Source: Cercis canadensis (lineage: Eukaryota > Streptophyta > Magnoliopsida > Fabales > Fabaceae). From it: a stretch of 64,000 nucleotides of DNA. The number at the start of each line of letters is the position of its first letter. Positions within the stretch are counted from its first letter, which is position 1. Under the pieces are notes generated by a model, which did no database searches, was not told the origin of the DNA, and worked only from the letters and a program-made list of their open reading frames with translations. The stretch lies in NCBI GenBank assembly GCA_003255065.1, contig QAOA01001821.1, positions 80,169 to 144,168 of the forward strand. Direction: 5' to 3'. A program made the position numbers and the translations under genes. Positions 12,666 to 25,644 of this stretch are shown piece after piece.

Positions 12666-13603
12666 CAGAGTGGAGAATCACCAAATTCTTTCTCGGGTCT
12701 TGCAACAAAAAGGCCTACCCGAAACACACCCATGGGACTTCTCTTGCTTCTTTCTTTGCTTTGGCCACGAGTGCCCTATGACCATTGGTCATCACCGATT
12801 CATCGCCAACCATTATTTACTTAACCCAAGTTTATTTACGAGCAAGTCAGCCGTGGGTCCCACGTGGGGAAGGACTCACCTGACACGTAGCAATGCTTAG
12901 AAGTGCCCAAAATGAAGGAAAATGGTGAGAGGCTTTGAGTCTTTGACTTGGTGACATGGAGATTTCTTATATAATTAAGCTGATGTAAGATGAAAGATAT
13001 GTTGTTACGGAGATTGCACTGTAAGCTAGCTTGAAGCTGTCATTTCATTGATTCTTGTTACAGAAGAGTTGAGCTAGATTTATCATATAAGTTCCTGCTG
13101 AGAACCTTAGGATACCATGCACCTTACTTGCTTCATTTTGCAACCCAAAATCTTTATGCTTGAAGAGCGTATAAAAGATTTTCAATGGCCTTCAATTATC
13201 ACACATCCCATACCGCTCTTACGCAAAGCCACTTGGTATTATGTGACAGTATGCAAAAGATACCACTATTATTACTCTTTGTATATTATTTAAAATATAA
13301 AGATTGGATCAAACAATTTATAAGATTGTTATTAGAATTTTTGAAGTCTTAAAAATTTAAAAGTTTCGTGTGTTCGAACTCAGTCATATTACAAAAAGAA
13401 AATACAAAAATTAGGAATTATTTTTACAAAAAGGTGTTCTTTCTACACAAACCTTCTTCATCTCATTCTGTAACATGATCACAGGAGCAGCTAAAACCCC
13501 TCACATGTCTGGATAATGAAGGTTATTAAGGAATCTCACCATGTTCTCAGTCTATAGAAACTTGAGATGAGAATAACCCTAACAAATATTCTCAGATTCA
13601 TGA

Positions 13604-16063
13604 TTAATTCTCTGGAGATTTTAGAGTTGCTTCTAAATCAATGGGTGCCGAGTTTGCGAATTTCAAGTAATTCTCAATCTCTTTGGTATGATCAGGGTTC
13701 CCATGTCTCAGATGGAACCATTTTTTCTGTGGTTTGGGCTTTCTATTACTTATGGCAATTGCAAGGTCATTGGGGAAGAGATCTCTGAGGACAAAGGCAT
13801 GCAAGATGGTAGTTACAAGGAGTGCTGTTACTGTGAGTGTGGAAATGAGTCCAAGTATTACACACAGTGCCTTGGTTACAACGCTTGTGACCTCATTTGA
13901 GTACCTTATGGTTGCAATTGCTGCACCAGTCATTGGGAAAGTGTAGGCCCACCATGCAAGTGAGAACCTGTTTAGATTCATATCAAATATGTTATCAGAA
14001 AATTCAACTCTAAGGGATTGAGTAACTATTTAAATGATAATATGCAGGAGATAACTTACTTGATTCCTCTGAAAAAATTAACCCTAACTGCCTGCAAAAG
14101 CATATGAAATGTCAACTTACTTGGATAATAAGCTAATTATTTACTGATGTTAGTGCAAGGTGTGTGCAATATGTTAATTTGAGGTCTGATATTGGAATAT
14201 GAAAGAATCAAGTAGTAATACTTACCAATGAGAAATAAAGGAACAAGGCAATGAAATAGGCAATTCGCGATCCATAATCAAAGGAACCTTGAATCCTAGC
14301 CCATGCCATGGAAGCAACACTAGGTGCTGCAACAAACAGGAAGAACACTGGATGGAGCTCTTTAGGGAGAGTCTCATTTGTTGGAAGTCTCTGGTAGAGA
14401 GTGACAAATAGGACAGTGTAGTGAGCCATGCCAACAGCAAAGAAGAATATAGGCCCTTCTTTTAGACCCATAGATGCACCAAGTAATGCCCCAACAAAAT
14501 TTCCAACAACTGAGAGATGATTTGAAGGATTGGCCACCTTTGAAAGCCTCCTTTGGCCCCCAGACATCCACTGTCCATAGATCTTAAGCTCAAGGCAGAA
14601 TATTGGGGTCATGAGAATGTACCAAAGAGCATGGTGAAGGTGTTTGTTAACTGAAGGTGGAACTCCAAGAGCTAAGAATAAGAGAGCTATCCATGGGGCA
14701 AAGAAAAAGTTGACGCGAATTGGGTGGTAGTACTCACGGCGAACTGCTTCAAAGTAGAAGATGATTTTAAGAAGATAAATTGTGAAAATAGTAGCAACAA
14801 GAGCAATGGAGATAAACCATAAGATGAGGTTTATTTTCAAGCTTATGTGAAGAAATTTAGTGGAAGGAGAGGTGGCCAGTATTTTCCACAGAATTGCTTG
14901 GCTGCTAACACCAAGACAGATACCAAAAGATGAAACAGGAAACCGAAGAAGAAAGGGCCACTGCCTGTCTTGGGGAAGCACACTCTCTTCTGAAGCCTGT
15001 TGAAGGAAAAAAAAGAACATAAAAAATGTTACAATCTTCACCAAGTAAAATTAAGTTGCTGACACAAGCACGCACAACATAATTGATTTACGTCTTAGGG
15101 AGCTCCCAAAAAAGTTAAGATCACATATTCAAATCCTCATCCCTTATATCCTGAGCTAAAATTCTAGTTCTATCTATTTAACGTTAAAAGAATAAACAAA
15201 AGGTGCCATACTCAGAAATTCTTGGTGAAACAAGAAAAAAGAAAAACAGATTATATCAGATTAATGTTAAATTAGCAGAAGGAAGTCACATACCCTAAGA
15301 GTTTCCAACTCTGGACCTTCCAAGGCATCATAGTACCGATCAACAGGTACTGGTCTATCTGTATTTTTCCTACTGACATCATCTTCTACAATTGGCGTTT
15401 GTTGGGGTGACTTTCCTCCTCGTAGCATTGTTAGCTGTCTCTCAAGTTTCCCGGACCATGTTTTAAAAGAATCAAACCTCTTGTCCTTGAACCTGATGGT
15501 TGGATGGTTGGCAAAGTTTTCGCCATTAACTGCCTCAGGGAAAGCAGATCTCTTTGATATTGGCTGAGAATAACATTTTGTTTTCTGTGGTGGTTTGGGT
15601 TCTGCAGAGTTTGATTCAGAACAAGTATTGAAATTACTATCATGGAAATCTGTTTCACCACTAAAGAAAACTGTTCTGTTGTTCTTTGTCTGAACTTCTT
15701 CGATATCGAGTGGCATGCTGATAGAAACAGAATGCTTCCTTTGATGACTGATCTGCATAGTTTCATCATCTTGTCTTACTGCTGACGTTGTTTCACTTTC
15801 CTGTAATCAATATAGAAATAATTTAATTCAGAAGATCAAATTTTATTTTTGGAATATATTTTGATTTTTACTATAAATTGTCTTTCATTTTTAAACACAG
15901 TATTGGAATTGATTCTTACCTTAGCAGATGGGCTGGGAAATTCATTAGTATCAATAATGTTATCAAAGCCAGCTACATCATTTGATGAGATATACTTAAT
16001 TAGTGATGGAACTTCAGGCGAGCCATGCTCTGCAAGCTTCATATTTACATTGCTTTCCATCAT
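13604..16063 (-). CDS. SLAH3: S-type anion channel, SLAH2/SLAH3-like
   Basis: Coding exons on the minus strand are 16063-15920, 15800-15294, 14996-14226, 14091-14060 and 13967-13604, giving 605 residues. All junctions are GT-AG with matching phases. The start is MMESNVNMK; the PSLIKYISSNDVAGFDN block that follows aligns with the SLAH3 N-terminus. A cytosolic N-terminal half carries a basic serine patch (QRKHSVSISMP) and a SFKTWSGKLERQ block. The DRYYDALEGPELETLR lead-in precedes a channel core of about ten helices (residues 230-560). Core landmarks are FEAVRREYYHPIR (299-311), QWMSGGQRRLS, SLAWWAYTFPMTGAAIATIR and LFPNDLAIAI. The family moves chloride and nitrate out across the plasma membrane, and calcium-dependent or SnRK2 kinases open it by phosphorylating the N-terminus. 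The length is close to that of Arabidopsis SLAH3. A plausible 5'-UTR acceptor (TTCATTCAG) lies just before the ATG. SLAH2 and SLAH3 cannot be separated here. Confidence 0.92.
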
Positions 16064-16857
16064 AGACCTGAATGAATAAGATATCAATCTTTCTGGTTTC
16101 AAATTTCCAATCTTTTACAGATATCAATAAGATCAGATTCATCACTTAATTCATAGACAAATTTTCTTTGAGAAAGAGAGCTTATCTATTAAAGGTTATC
16201 TTCCTAAGAAAATCTAAGCCTAAGACTCCAAAACTCAGAAAAATTTCTTTTATGACCAAATAATGATTCCACTTCAAGAGAGGTACTTGTCAAAGGTCCT
16301 TTCCTTCTCAAAAAAAACAAAAAAATGAGATGAATGAGAGCACGTGTGAACATTGTGGGTCATCATTCATCAAAGATGACTGTAGAGAAGGTAAGTTTCA
16401 ATCATTTTCATACATATCTTCACCACAAACAAATCTAACATTATCTAATCTAGCTGAGTTAAAGCCATCAATGCAATAATACCCCAGTTATCAATCAGTT
16501 TCACACTGGCCAGGGGAAGATCTAAAGGGCCCATTATAGCTTCAAGATCAGATCAGTGGAAAAGAAATCAACGGCTAACGTGACTACAAAAATTTTGAAG
16601 CTAAAACCCATTATAGACTTCAATATCAGCATGTAAACATAGTTGCAGAATGCAGAAAAACTCTGTTCTTAATCCTGCTTGGAAGAAAACATTAAAAATA
16701 AAAACAAAAAAATCAAGAATCCGAACCTTTTAAGTTATTCTCTTATTTGTCAGAGATGCTGAAACTTCAAGCTGAGCCTATACACTTGAATAGACAGTCT
16801 CTTCTTTTCTTTCTAAACAAAGCCAGAACTTGTAGCGAGCTTCAAGAAGAACACACG
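16064..16857 (-). promoter_or_regulatory. Probable 5' leader of the SLAH gene, likely with an intron
   Basis: No coding frame is supported. A good acceptor (CAG at 16068-16070 on the complement) lies 4 bases before the ATG, which suggests a 5'-UTR intron whose donor I could not place. The leader would end near the TATA-like site at 16858-16865. Confidence 0.4.
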
Positions 16858-16865
16858 TTTATATA
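16858..16865 (-). promoter_or_regulatory. TATA-like box upstream of the SLAH gene
   Basis: The complement reads TATATAAA followed by CGTGTG, about 800 bases upstream of the ATG. This distance needs a long or spliced leader. It is a candidate only. Confidence 0.4.
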
Positions 16866-19622
16866 GTCTCAGGTGTAAGGTAGGCTATGTGATGTCAAAA
16901 GCACTTTCATTTTAGATATCTACAGCTGCTTATTGTTTGTGGATGACACATCCTTGCTACAAGACAAAGCAGCACAATTCGCAAATTATGGCACGTCAGG
17001 TAAGAAATTTAATACTTAATTAAATAAATTAATAATCTGTCATCATCTAGGCAACTATTAATATTATTCTTGTTTGACCAAGAAATTAGGTTTGATAATA
17101 TGAAAAGACATTAAGTAGGTTCCAAATTTTTCTTCTAAACTGAGCCTGTAATTGGGTACTATAGAAAATGTTGATTAATAAATAAATGAAAGGGTAGCAT
17201 TCAAGAAAAGGTTTAGCTTGAAATTATTACAGTAACAAAATTGTGAATAGGAAGGAAGGTGATAGCAGGTTGGTGGGGGTATTCTCTTATGAGAATAATG
17301 TTAGTATAGAGACAGCATTCTTATTATTATTTCAGTATAGGTCCATTTAAATATATATTAACATATTTAAGTCTAAAACTTAAAACAGAAGATTATAAAG
17401 TATTATAAGAATAAGAAACTAAAATCAAGCCTTACTTTACAAGATATGAGAAAATTTAAGAAAGTAAGAGAGTTGCTTATCTTTAACTAAAACAATCGAA
17501 TTGTGGATAGCTACAAGTATAATATTTAGGTTGATAAAAGTTTAAGGTGAAGGGATATTAACTATCTCATTCTAAGATCGAGGTATGCCATAAACTATTA
17601 ATTGTAGAATTTGAACCTACGCCTTCTAAATACAAATATGTGAAGNACTATCTCATTCTAAGATCAAGGTATGCCATAAACTATTAATTGTAGAATTTGA
17701 ACCTACGTCTTCTAAATACAAATATGTGAAGTTGTAAATTAAAGAGAGAAAGGGAGGGGCCTAGGGTGGTGCATATTGAAATGGTATAAAATATAGAGAA
17801 GATGTCCCTCTTATTAATCTAATAAATTAGATGAAAATAAAAATAAGAGGAGAAGAAGACAAAGGAACAAGTATTATTCTCTTTCCCCCTCTGCCCCTCC
17901 CACACCCCAAAAAAGACAAAGAGATAAGTAGGTAAAAAAGAAAATGAATACAACAAAACATTAGAAAGATTTTAATACTGGGGATATTTGAGAAAAATAC
18001 AGAGTTTAAATTAGGTAGAGAATAGGCAGCCAAAAGTCAAAGGACTAGCAAGATTTTGATAAACTTAATTTTACATGTTTTATTTTATAAATACATCGAA
18101 GACACGGCTACTTTGGTTAGTTTGAATAGTTATTTAAAATTCAAGATGGGAGGACAGATGTCCCACAACCCATATTTAAATCAAACACATGGATTAGTTA
18201 CAAAATACAATTAAAAGTAAATATGGAGTTGTTACAATTTTTATAAAAATCTAATATATATATATATATATATATTTAGATAACAACAGATCATAATATA
18301 GCTAATATTTTCAATTAGTAAAGTCAATTATAAATAAACAAATACATTAGTTACGACACTTAATCTAGCTTTATATCCTTAATTTTTTCTTTAGCATCTA
18401 TACTATATATTGTAGCTGAAATTATTTTGCACCATTAAATCTCGAACTGCCATGGAATGAATTGCACTAGTGGAAACACATAAAACCAAAATAATATATA
18501 ATTCAAACACAATTACCTGTGATGACATCTCTTCTCACAATAGAACTAGAGTGCTTGATGTCAGTGGTTCTATTCTTATTATTTGTTATCTACTTCATCT
18601 CTTCGCTCAGCGCTTTGTGTTTTTATCTGAACCAAAAATAAAATAATAATAATAAGTCAAACATGTGGTGCAAATTGTATAAAATCACAGATAATACCAA
18701 TGCTGGCAGCAGCCCCCACTTACAGCTCGAAAACTGAATTATACAATTAATTTAGCAATGAATTTGCAAGTAATGAAGCTAAAATTGTAAGCCATACTGC
18801 TATCTGCAGCTGTAACACGCCTCTTCTTCCTGTTTTTGGTGATCTATAAATAAATATGCGTGGTCCCCCATAATAGCTATGCTTGCAACTTTCAAGTTTC
18901 TGGGAATGTTCTTAAAGAATATATGAACAATTCGCAAATGTTTCACAACAGAGGAAATTTTCCAAGAAAATTTTTTTGTTCTCAATTATTTAGTTCTACA
19001 ACTTGATGAACTTGTTAGAGCTTAACAACGAAATTTCAGACATTGCCAACTGTGTGTGTGAATAACACTATATCACAAATATAGAACAAGGATGGTATTA
19101 AACGTTGCCCTTGAATTGAAGTTCTCAAGTTTAAACTTAGGACCTAATTAACTTAAAGATTAGTAAATGGCTAATTAAGTTATTATTTGCAGTCACTTTT
19201 TGTGGTAATCTTTAACTTAGTTATATATGGTAGATTCATATTTAATATATATTATGCATGACAAACATCCTTCTGCAAAATAGAAATTTAGATGAGAACA
19301 TGTTTTAAGGGGGCACATCGGTATTAAGTTTTGGGTATTCTAATGATGATGGTGGATTTGTGGTTCAGAAAAGTAGATTTAGATGTCGTTGAAAACAGAT
19401 GAAGAAAATCAACTTGATCGTATCAAAATGAGCTATCTGCAAATTTTTTAATGAAAGAAAAGAAAAATGATAGTGACTGTAGAAATGACATACCCAAGGA
19501 CAGGTGGTACTTCTAAATTCTTCAACAAAAGGAACTTCATAAACCCAGAGGACATTCGTAGCCCTATGTCATTGACAAAGAAATTCTTGAATGAGACATC
19601 CTGTTTATCTTTGTAGTAGACC
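16866..19622. other. Intergenic, no supported gene
   Basis: AT-rich DNA. It contains the N-joined 85-bp duplication (17561-17731), a TA microsatellite (about 18255-18275) and short frames with no recognisable domain. Confidence 0.55.
17561..17731. repeat. 85-bp direct duplication joined by one N
   Basis: Copies 17561-17645 and 17647-17731 are the same length and differ at only two or three bases (GATCGAGG against GATCAAGG, CGCCTTC against CGTCTTC). The N at 17646 is at the exact join. This is probably an unmerged contig overlap. Confidence 0.85.
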
Positions 19623-19633
19623 TTTTTGTTTGG

Positions 19634-19844
19634 TAACCTCAAGGATTTAGCTTGATGATAAGGATACAATAGATTTATCTAAGCTAACCAAGATTTAAAT
19701 CCTAAAGTCAGCACCCAGAAAATTTTTTCCCCTGAATGCATCAGGCCGATGTGGTGCTGTGCCTCCGGGAAAGACTTAGTCTTGGTGTGCAAAAGCTGGG
19801 CTCAATAATACCCTTACCGTTAAAACAAAAAACAAAAAAACACT
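19634..19844 (+). mobile_element. tRNA-derived SINE, ~211 bp
   Basis: The head has the layout of a tRNA gene: an A-box-like TTTAGCTTGATGATAAGG, then a B-box-like AAGATTTAAATCCT about 40 bases later. An unrelated body follows (CATCAGGCCGATGTGGTGCTGTG, ATACCCTTACCGTT) and then an A-rich tail with single C interruptions. An 11-bp direct repeat TTTTTGTTTGG flanks it (19623-19633 and 19845-19855). This combination is that of a plant SINE copied by LINE machinery. The A and B boxes are mutated, so the copy is probably silent. Confidence 0.8.
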
Positions 19845-20011
19845 TTTTTGTTTGGCATGCAGGAAAACAAGAAAGGAAAGGGGAAATAAATAGTTGAAAA
19901 ATCATTGATCATTTGAGAATCCTCCTCCTTTTCCTAAATTTTAGATCTATTTTGCAAATTTCTTGGTTAGAAGCTATAAATATTTTCTTGTGAATTCCCT
20001 AATTACTTTGT

Positions 20012-20160
20012 AAATTTGGATTCAATCATGTCATATAACTTATGTTGTAAAGATCTGAACCGTACATTTAATTTAAAGCTCATCTGAATCATTGAATATA
20101 TACTACTACATCAACATTTCTCTACAACATGAGTCATGTGACATGACGAGATTCAAATCT
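20012..20160. mobile_element. Decayed foldback MITE related to 58432-58611
   Basis: The left arm GGATTCAATCATGTCATATAACTTATGTTGT pairs with the right arm ACAACATGAGTCATGTGACATGACGAGATTCAAATC. The same arm sequence occurs in the better preserved copy at 58432-58611. The target duplication is unclear here. Confidence 0.55.
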
Positions 20161-21900
20161 ATAAATAACCTACCTTTGGCTAAACTAGAAAGATAAAAAT
20201 GGCCGAGGTAACTAACGCGCAATAACTAAAAAAGAAAAAAGTTAAAGGAAAACGGTTGTGCCGTTGAAGTGAGTAAATTTGATTGTCATGATACCTCGCA
20301 AGTCTGACTTTGCTAAATTGTGAAGAAATATTTATGATCGTCTATTTTCTTTAGATGACTTTGATTTATTTTTGTCATAAACTTTTTTTTTTTCTTTTAA
20401 CTCAATTAAAGTGGAAGCGGAAACACAATTACACATAGTAAGGCTCCAGAGATCTCTCAAAAAGATTGAAATTATACCTTCAATCCTCATTCTCACATAT
20501 CCCCAGCTAAAATTTTAAACTCTATCTAAAGTGGAAGCACTATTTTTTTTTCTCTAAATTTCACCCTTTAAAGAAAAGCTAAAAAAATAGAAACATAAAC
20601 GAGATTAAATAAAGGAAAACAAAGCTGCTTATCTTTTTTCAATATAATAAAGTTCATAAATGGGCATTCGCCATAATTTGACCACTGATCAAAACTGAAA
20701 GGAAAAATGTCAAATAAATAGGGTTCATGTAATAAAACGATGGTGCACGTTGGAATCCAATATGCTTTAAAAGACAAAAAGTGAATGACCTAAAAAGAGT
20801 CTAATTTAATCAACGTCCACAAGAGTTTGGTTCTTGCTTTTCTTTTTCATTCTTGTATCAGCAAGCATATATAACTAACTGTCTGAGTCAAAATGGCACT
20901 TCTGATCTTGTATGCACTAATAAAATCAATTCCTCTCTTCTTACTGACCAGAAAATTTTGGTTTATAACTTATATATAGTATAGTGGATTCAATAAATGA
21001 TTTAATTACCAAGTAGTGGAATTACATTTTTTTTCTTTTAATTGTAAGGAATTACATGTTTGCTTTAGAAAGTTGGCCGTATTAGAGTTCAATTGTGTAG
21101 TTCTCAAAAATGGAGTTGTCGTGAGTGATCCAATAACATTTTCACCAATTTAGGAAAAAGGGTTCTAAGAATCTAATGGACACTTTGGTGAGCACCTAGG
21201 AACTGGCAGAATGAGCTTCATGAAGAAGTATAAAATAATCTTGTACCTAATTCCAGCATATTAATGCAAAAAAAGTAAGGGAATAAGGGGGGGAAAAAAA
21301 AAGAGAAACAATCAGCAATTGCACTAAATTTGCTATAAAAAAAATTAAATAAATAACTTTATATGCTTCTTCAATCTTCGTGAATGCTGAGAAAATAAAT
21401 GCAAGGCGTTAAGCTACAGAAAATGAAAGCACAAGAGGGTATAAGAGCATACCTTAAGAAATTTCACACACACAGAGATATACATATATATATTCAACTC
21501 TAGGTTTAAGCAAAAAATTCACAAGTCTTGCGAATAATCTCATGAGTACTATTAAGTCACACAGTCTGTGAGAAATTCCGTGAAAAATACATTTCTCATA
21601 GAATTTTCCCTTGTTTCTCACGGATTTATTCTGTGAGAAATTGACATTTTTCTTATAATGAACATAAATTACTCACGTTTAATAGCCAAAGAGATAATCA
21701 ATATACCATGTTGATAAATGCTAAAATTAGAAGAAAATAAAATAGCATGTCAGACCTTTTTAGTAGTACATGTGAACTGTGAAACTAATATAATATTTTG
21801 GAAATGATAGCAATGTTTGGATTAGTTATAACTTGAGAGTTCTTAGTAGGGTTAATTAGGTTGTCACCCCATTTATACAATAAATTATGCAAATAGTTTA
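20161..21900. other. Intergenic, no supported gene
   Basis: AT-rich sequence with no gene. A stretch at 21555-21660 has repeated CTGTGAGAAAT(T) phrases facing each other, possibly a decayed MITE, but its ends could not be placed. Confidence 0.5.
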
Positions 21901-21902
21901 TG

Positions 21903-22168
21903 TTAATTTTTCTTATGAGAAATAGATATATGCAAGTGGCAAAACAAGAAACAAAAAACTCTCGTTTTATTTTATTTTATTTTATTTTTGCCAAAGAAAA
22001 ATCACTTTTTTTTTTAATAACCTAAGAAACTAACTATGACATCAACCTTTGGATAAAGACAGATTTTATCAAATTTGGGGTGAGATATTCCTACTTCAAA
22101 GGTTCATCTGTCAAAACATCCACAATTATAGCTTTATATAAATAAGCGCTTTGAAAACCTCACATTTT
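21903..22168 (+). repeat. Repeat X, first copy
   Basis: About 265 bp, from TTTTTCTTATGAGAAATAG through ACATCAACCTTTGGATAAA to CCTCACATTTTA. A second copy in the same direction is at 25645-25921, so X flanks the segment between them. It has no coding content and does not begin TG or end CA, so I do not call it an LTR. Confidence 0.7.
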
Positions 22169-22169
22169 A

Positions 22170-22641
22170 TGTTTCCTTCCTCCTTGTGTTTTCTTTTTCT
22201 GCTTTTGTGTCGGCTACCAAAGCATTACTTAGCCAATCAGTAAAGGGGAGTGGCATGCAGCAAAACAGAAGCATAAATAAGTATATTAAAGTGCCTTTTG
22301 TCAATGTGATTCTTGACATGTGGGTTATATTCTTGTATCTTACTTAGAAAAAAGCATCACATTAGGCATTAAGAGGAAGGAAATGCAAAAAAGCAAATAT
22401 AAAACCAAAAAAAAGTAGAAAAAGACTCTTTATCTTGTAGACTATGTGCGTTCTAAATCAGCTAAAATTAATTTTCCAATATAGGTAAAATCTCAAGGCT
22501 TTTGCCCTTTTCAAAGTGAATTTTAGCTTTAAAGACACTTGGAAATGAAAGCAAAAAAGATTGGCTTTTCCTTTTCTTATTTTTCATTTTTTCCTAGACA
22601 GAATGTCCTTTTCTTTTAATACTAGAAAGGAAAGAAAGAGT
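22170..22641 (+). repeat. Segment Y, copy A, left part
   Basis: Non-coding sequence starting GTTTCCTTCCTCCTTGTGTTTTC. It matches 33085-33605 base for base over long runs. Its right part continues at 25442 after a 2.8-kb insertion. The copy at 33 kb has no insertion and shows the pre-insertion state. A small indel separates the copies (about 65 bp extra at 33415-33480). Confidence 0.8.
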
Positions 22642-25441
22642 TGTTGCAACGTCCTTTTTAAGAGCGCAACAATGCGAGGTGGTAAAAAAAAAAATTGGTT
22701 AAAGTGTAAAAGAATAGGTTTGTAAAGCTTTTTAATCAAAAAAATGATTGAAGAAAACTAATGGAATCGCCACCAATTAATTTAAGGCATGATTGGGTGC
22801 CTATAAAAAAGGTTTGGTCTATGTTATCAGAGTTTGGGTAAGAGAGTTGGTTACGTGTAGGGAAGGTGTTAGCACCCTACGACACCCGCTCTAGAGAACG
22901 GTTACCAATTTAATTTTATGTTATTTAAAAAATTGTTGAATGAAATTGGTCATTAAATTATATTTTAAAATAGATTAATGTGTTATTAAGCTCTACTAGT
23001 ACCTCTGGAAAAACCTAAAAAGATGTCTCAAAACTATTAGGTAGAGACGGTGATTGTCATTACAATCCTCTCCCAATTTATTCCGTCATAGGCAATTTTT
23101 AGCAATTTTACTAACTAAGTGATAACTAAATACACAAAATGCAATTTATTATGTGTTCAAGAAATGAGTTCGCGATTTGTGGCAAAAGATTTTTATCGGA
23201 GATCTTTCTTTTAGTCCACTAGTACATCTTAAAAGACTAAAGTGACACTCCTCACCTCCGGAATGTCAAGGAATCGTCGTCATCACGATTATCCTCAACT
23301 ATTCCCTCGTCGGTAATCTTACTCCAGCATGAACAAAAATAATGATAAAATGAGATAAAATATAACATAAAATGTCAAAATTTTCGATAATTAAAAGAAT
23401 CAAAGTAATATTGGGAATTTCATTGGCCACTCTAGTACCTCTAGCATGACCAAAAAATTTATCCCTCACCTCAAGAACATTAAGAAAAATTGTCAACACA
23501 ATTATTCTCCAACTTAATCTGTCGTCGGATCTTTGATTTTTATGAAAGGAAATAAAGCATATAAAATATCTAAGATAAATTGATAACATAAAAAAAAATG
23601 AATAAGAACAATNAATTATAAAAAAAAAATTAAATTAACCTTGAAGAAAAGCAAAAGCAAGTGTCCTAAATATAAGTAAATCCAAATTGAATAATAAAAT
23701 CTAGCAAATATCAAATAAGCAAAGCCCCAAACACTAACCTCATAAATAAAGTCATAAACTTACCATAATTAAATCAAATGCAACCTAATAAAAATGATTA
23801 GTAACCTAACCACAAAATAATGTAAACTCAATAAACAAAAAACGTGAGCCCAAACACAACACCCCAAAATTGCAAATAAAGCTAAGTAAAAAAGAATAGA
23901 CCAACCCAAATAGATTTAGCCCAAACAAAAAATAAATGGATTAAAAAACGAAATAGGCCCATAGAAAAGAAAAATTAACCAAAGAATAAGTCTAGTCTAG
24001 CAAATACATAAGCCCAAATAAATAAGCAAAACCCAAAATGAAATGGACCAGCCCATATGAACCCATAAGAATTAACCAAATTCAAAAACAAACAATAAAT
24101 GGCCCAAATCCATAGAAAAAGAAAGCTGAACCCATAAATTGAATGGCCCATTTCGGATTCAGCCCATCAAGACTTAACCCAACCAGTAAAGTAAATGAAG
24201 GAGAAGCAAAAATGAAATGGGCCAGTCCAATACTCAAATAACAAGTCAGTCCAACAAGAACAAAAGAAACATAAATCAGAAAACTAGAAGCTCATTCAAC
24301 AATAACCAATAAAAGAAAGAAATAAGCCATTAAAGGAATAAATAAAAGAAAAAAAAAACGTGAAATAAAGGAGAAGCACGATTTGAGAAAGTGAAAAATG
24401 CCAGAGAAGCTAAAACACAACACTCATCCTCTCCCTTTCCCTGTCGCCCTTGATCCAAAGGCCAAGCATGAATTTGGCTTTGTTCTCTTAAGAATTGATG
24501 GCTAAGGTAAGGATCCTTCCTCTTTATCCTAACTTTCTCTCGAAATTTCTCTACTTCCTTCTCTTGAAGCTTTGTTTCTCTCTCTAAAAATCTCTTTCTA
24601 AAAAATCCTCACTCTAACTCAGTTTTCTTCTCTAAATGGAATATGGGTATGAAGTTTGATGTTTTATTGGCTAAAAAAAAAGGTAGTTCTCCCTTTTTTC
24701 CAATTTGGTTTCTCTCTCTAAAAATGGGTTTTTCTTTCTAATTTGGTATTTTTCTTTTTTGTTGAAAAAATACAGAGAATGAGAATGGGGTTTGCTGTGT
24801 GTGCTATGTGTAGTGCAACAATAATGAAAATTTAGCAAAGAAAAGAGGAACAAAAAGTGAGCAATGAAACAATATTGATACCTGAACTGTGAGTGTTGTT
24901 GTTTCAATTCTCTCTATGTCTCTTCCTATGTATCACTCTCTGATTCTCTCCCCGTGTCTTTGCATTTTGCTTGGAGCTTTTTATAGTCAAAGGTTGTAGT
25001 TAGCTGCTAAACTCTCCTTCTCCCATCTGCAAGTTGTGTAGCGAAATGAGGCACTGGTAGTTGGTCAACAAAACGTGGTGTCATCCTGCAACGGCAATGG
25101 AGCTGGCATGCTCACAGAAAATGCCAAATGATTGCTTCTGTTGCACCCTTGTTCTTTTAATTTTTTTTTTTTTGTCTCTCTTTGGATAAGATCTTTTATT
25201 TAGGCAAAATGGAAAATATTCTGTAACCTATTTTGATTTGTGTTTATTCTTTCTGTTTTTTTTTTTTTTGTAATTTTTTTTGAGATATTTGAATTGGACA
25301 TAAAAAAAAAAAAAAAAAAAAAAAAAGCCAATATACACAAATGGGCTTAATCCAATTTATCCATAGAGAATAAGTACAAATTTGGGTATCAACAAGTCTA
25401 AACTTGGACTAAGCCGACTTGGACAAAATTAGGTATCAACA
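22642..25441 (+). mobile_element. Probable solo LTR, 2.8 kb
   Basis: The element starts TGTTGCAACG, ends GTATCAACA and is flanked by AGAGT (22637-22641) and AGGGT (25442-25446), a 5-bp target duplication with one change. TG...CA ends and a 5-bp duplication mark an LTR retrotransposon. There is no coding frame for gag or pol, and no primer-binding site follows, so the whole piece looks like one long LTR left by recombination. Internal features are a GGAATCGCCACCAATTAATTT block near 22763, three degenerate repeats of about 218 bp (from about 22996, 23217 and 23432), a purine-rich middle with repeated AGCCCAAA-type phrases, and long T and A runs (25250-25326). The empty site at 33.6 kb confirms the boundaries. 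Confidence 0.75.
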
Positions 25442-25635
25442 AGGGTTAATCAAAAAAAAGAAAGGAAAGAAAGGGGGGCCAAAAACAATTCTTGACTTGT
25501 AAACAAACACTTTTTAGTCACCTTGACCTTCCCTAGTTGACATTGAATTGTAGCATGTTTTAAGTTTTCTTGCCTTAAGAATCTTCAGTTTTCACATATT
25601 TAATTTAAATGTCTAGTTATAAAATACTCATCTAG
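25442..25635 (+). repeat. Segment Y, copy A, right part
   Basis: Continues the match to copy B (33605-33785) after the 2.8-kb insertion, from GGGTTAAT through CTTGACTTGTAAA to TAAATGTCTAGTTATAAAATA. Non-coding. Confidence 0.8.
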
Positions 25636-25644
25636 TATTATAGA

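Noticed and set aside
12670..12900. Plus-strand 76-residue frame
   Set aside because: No domain recognised and no gene context.
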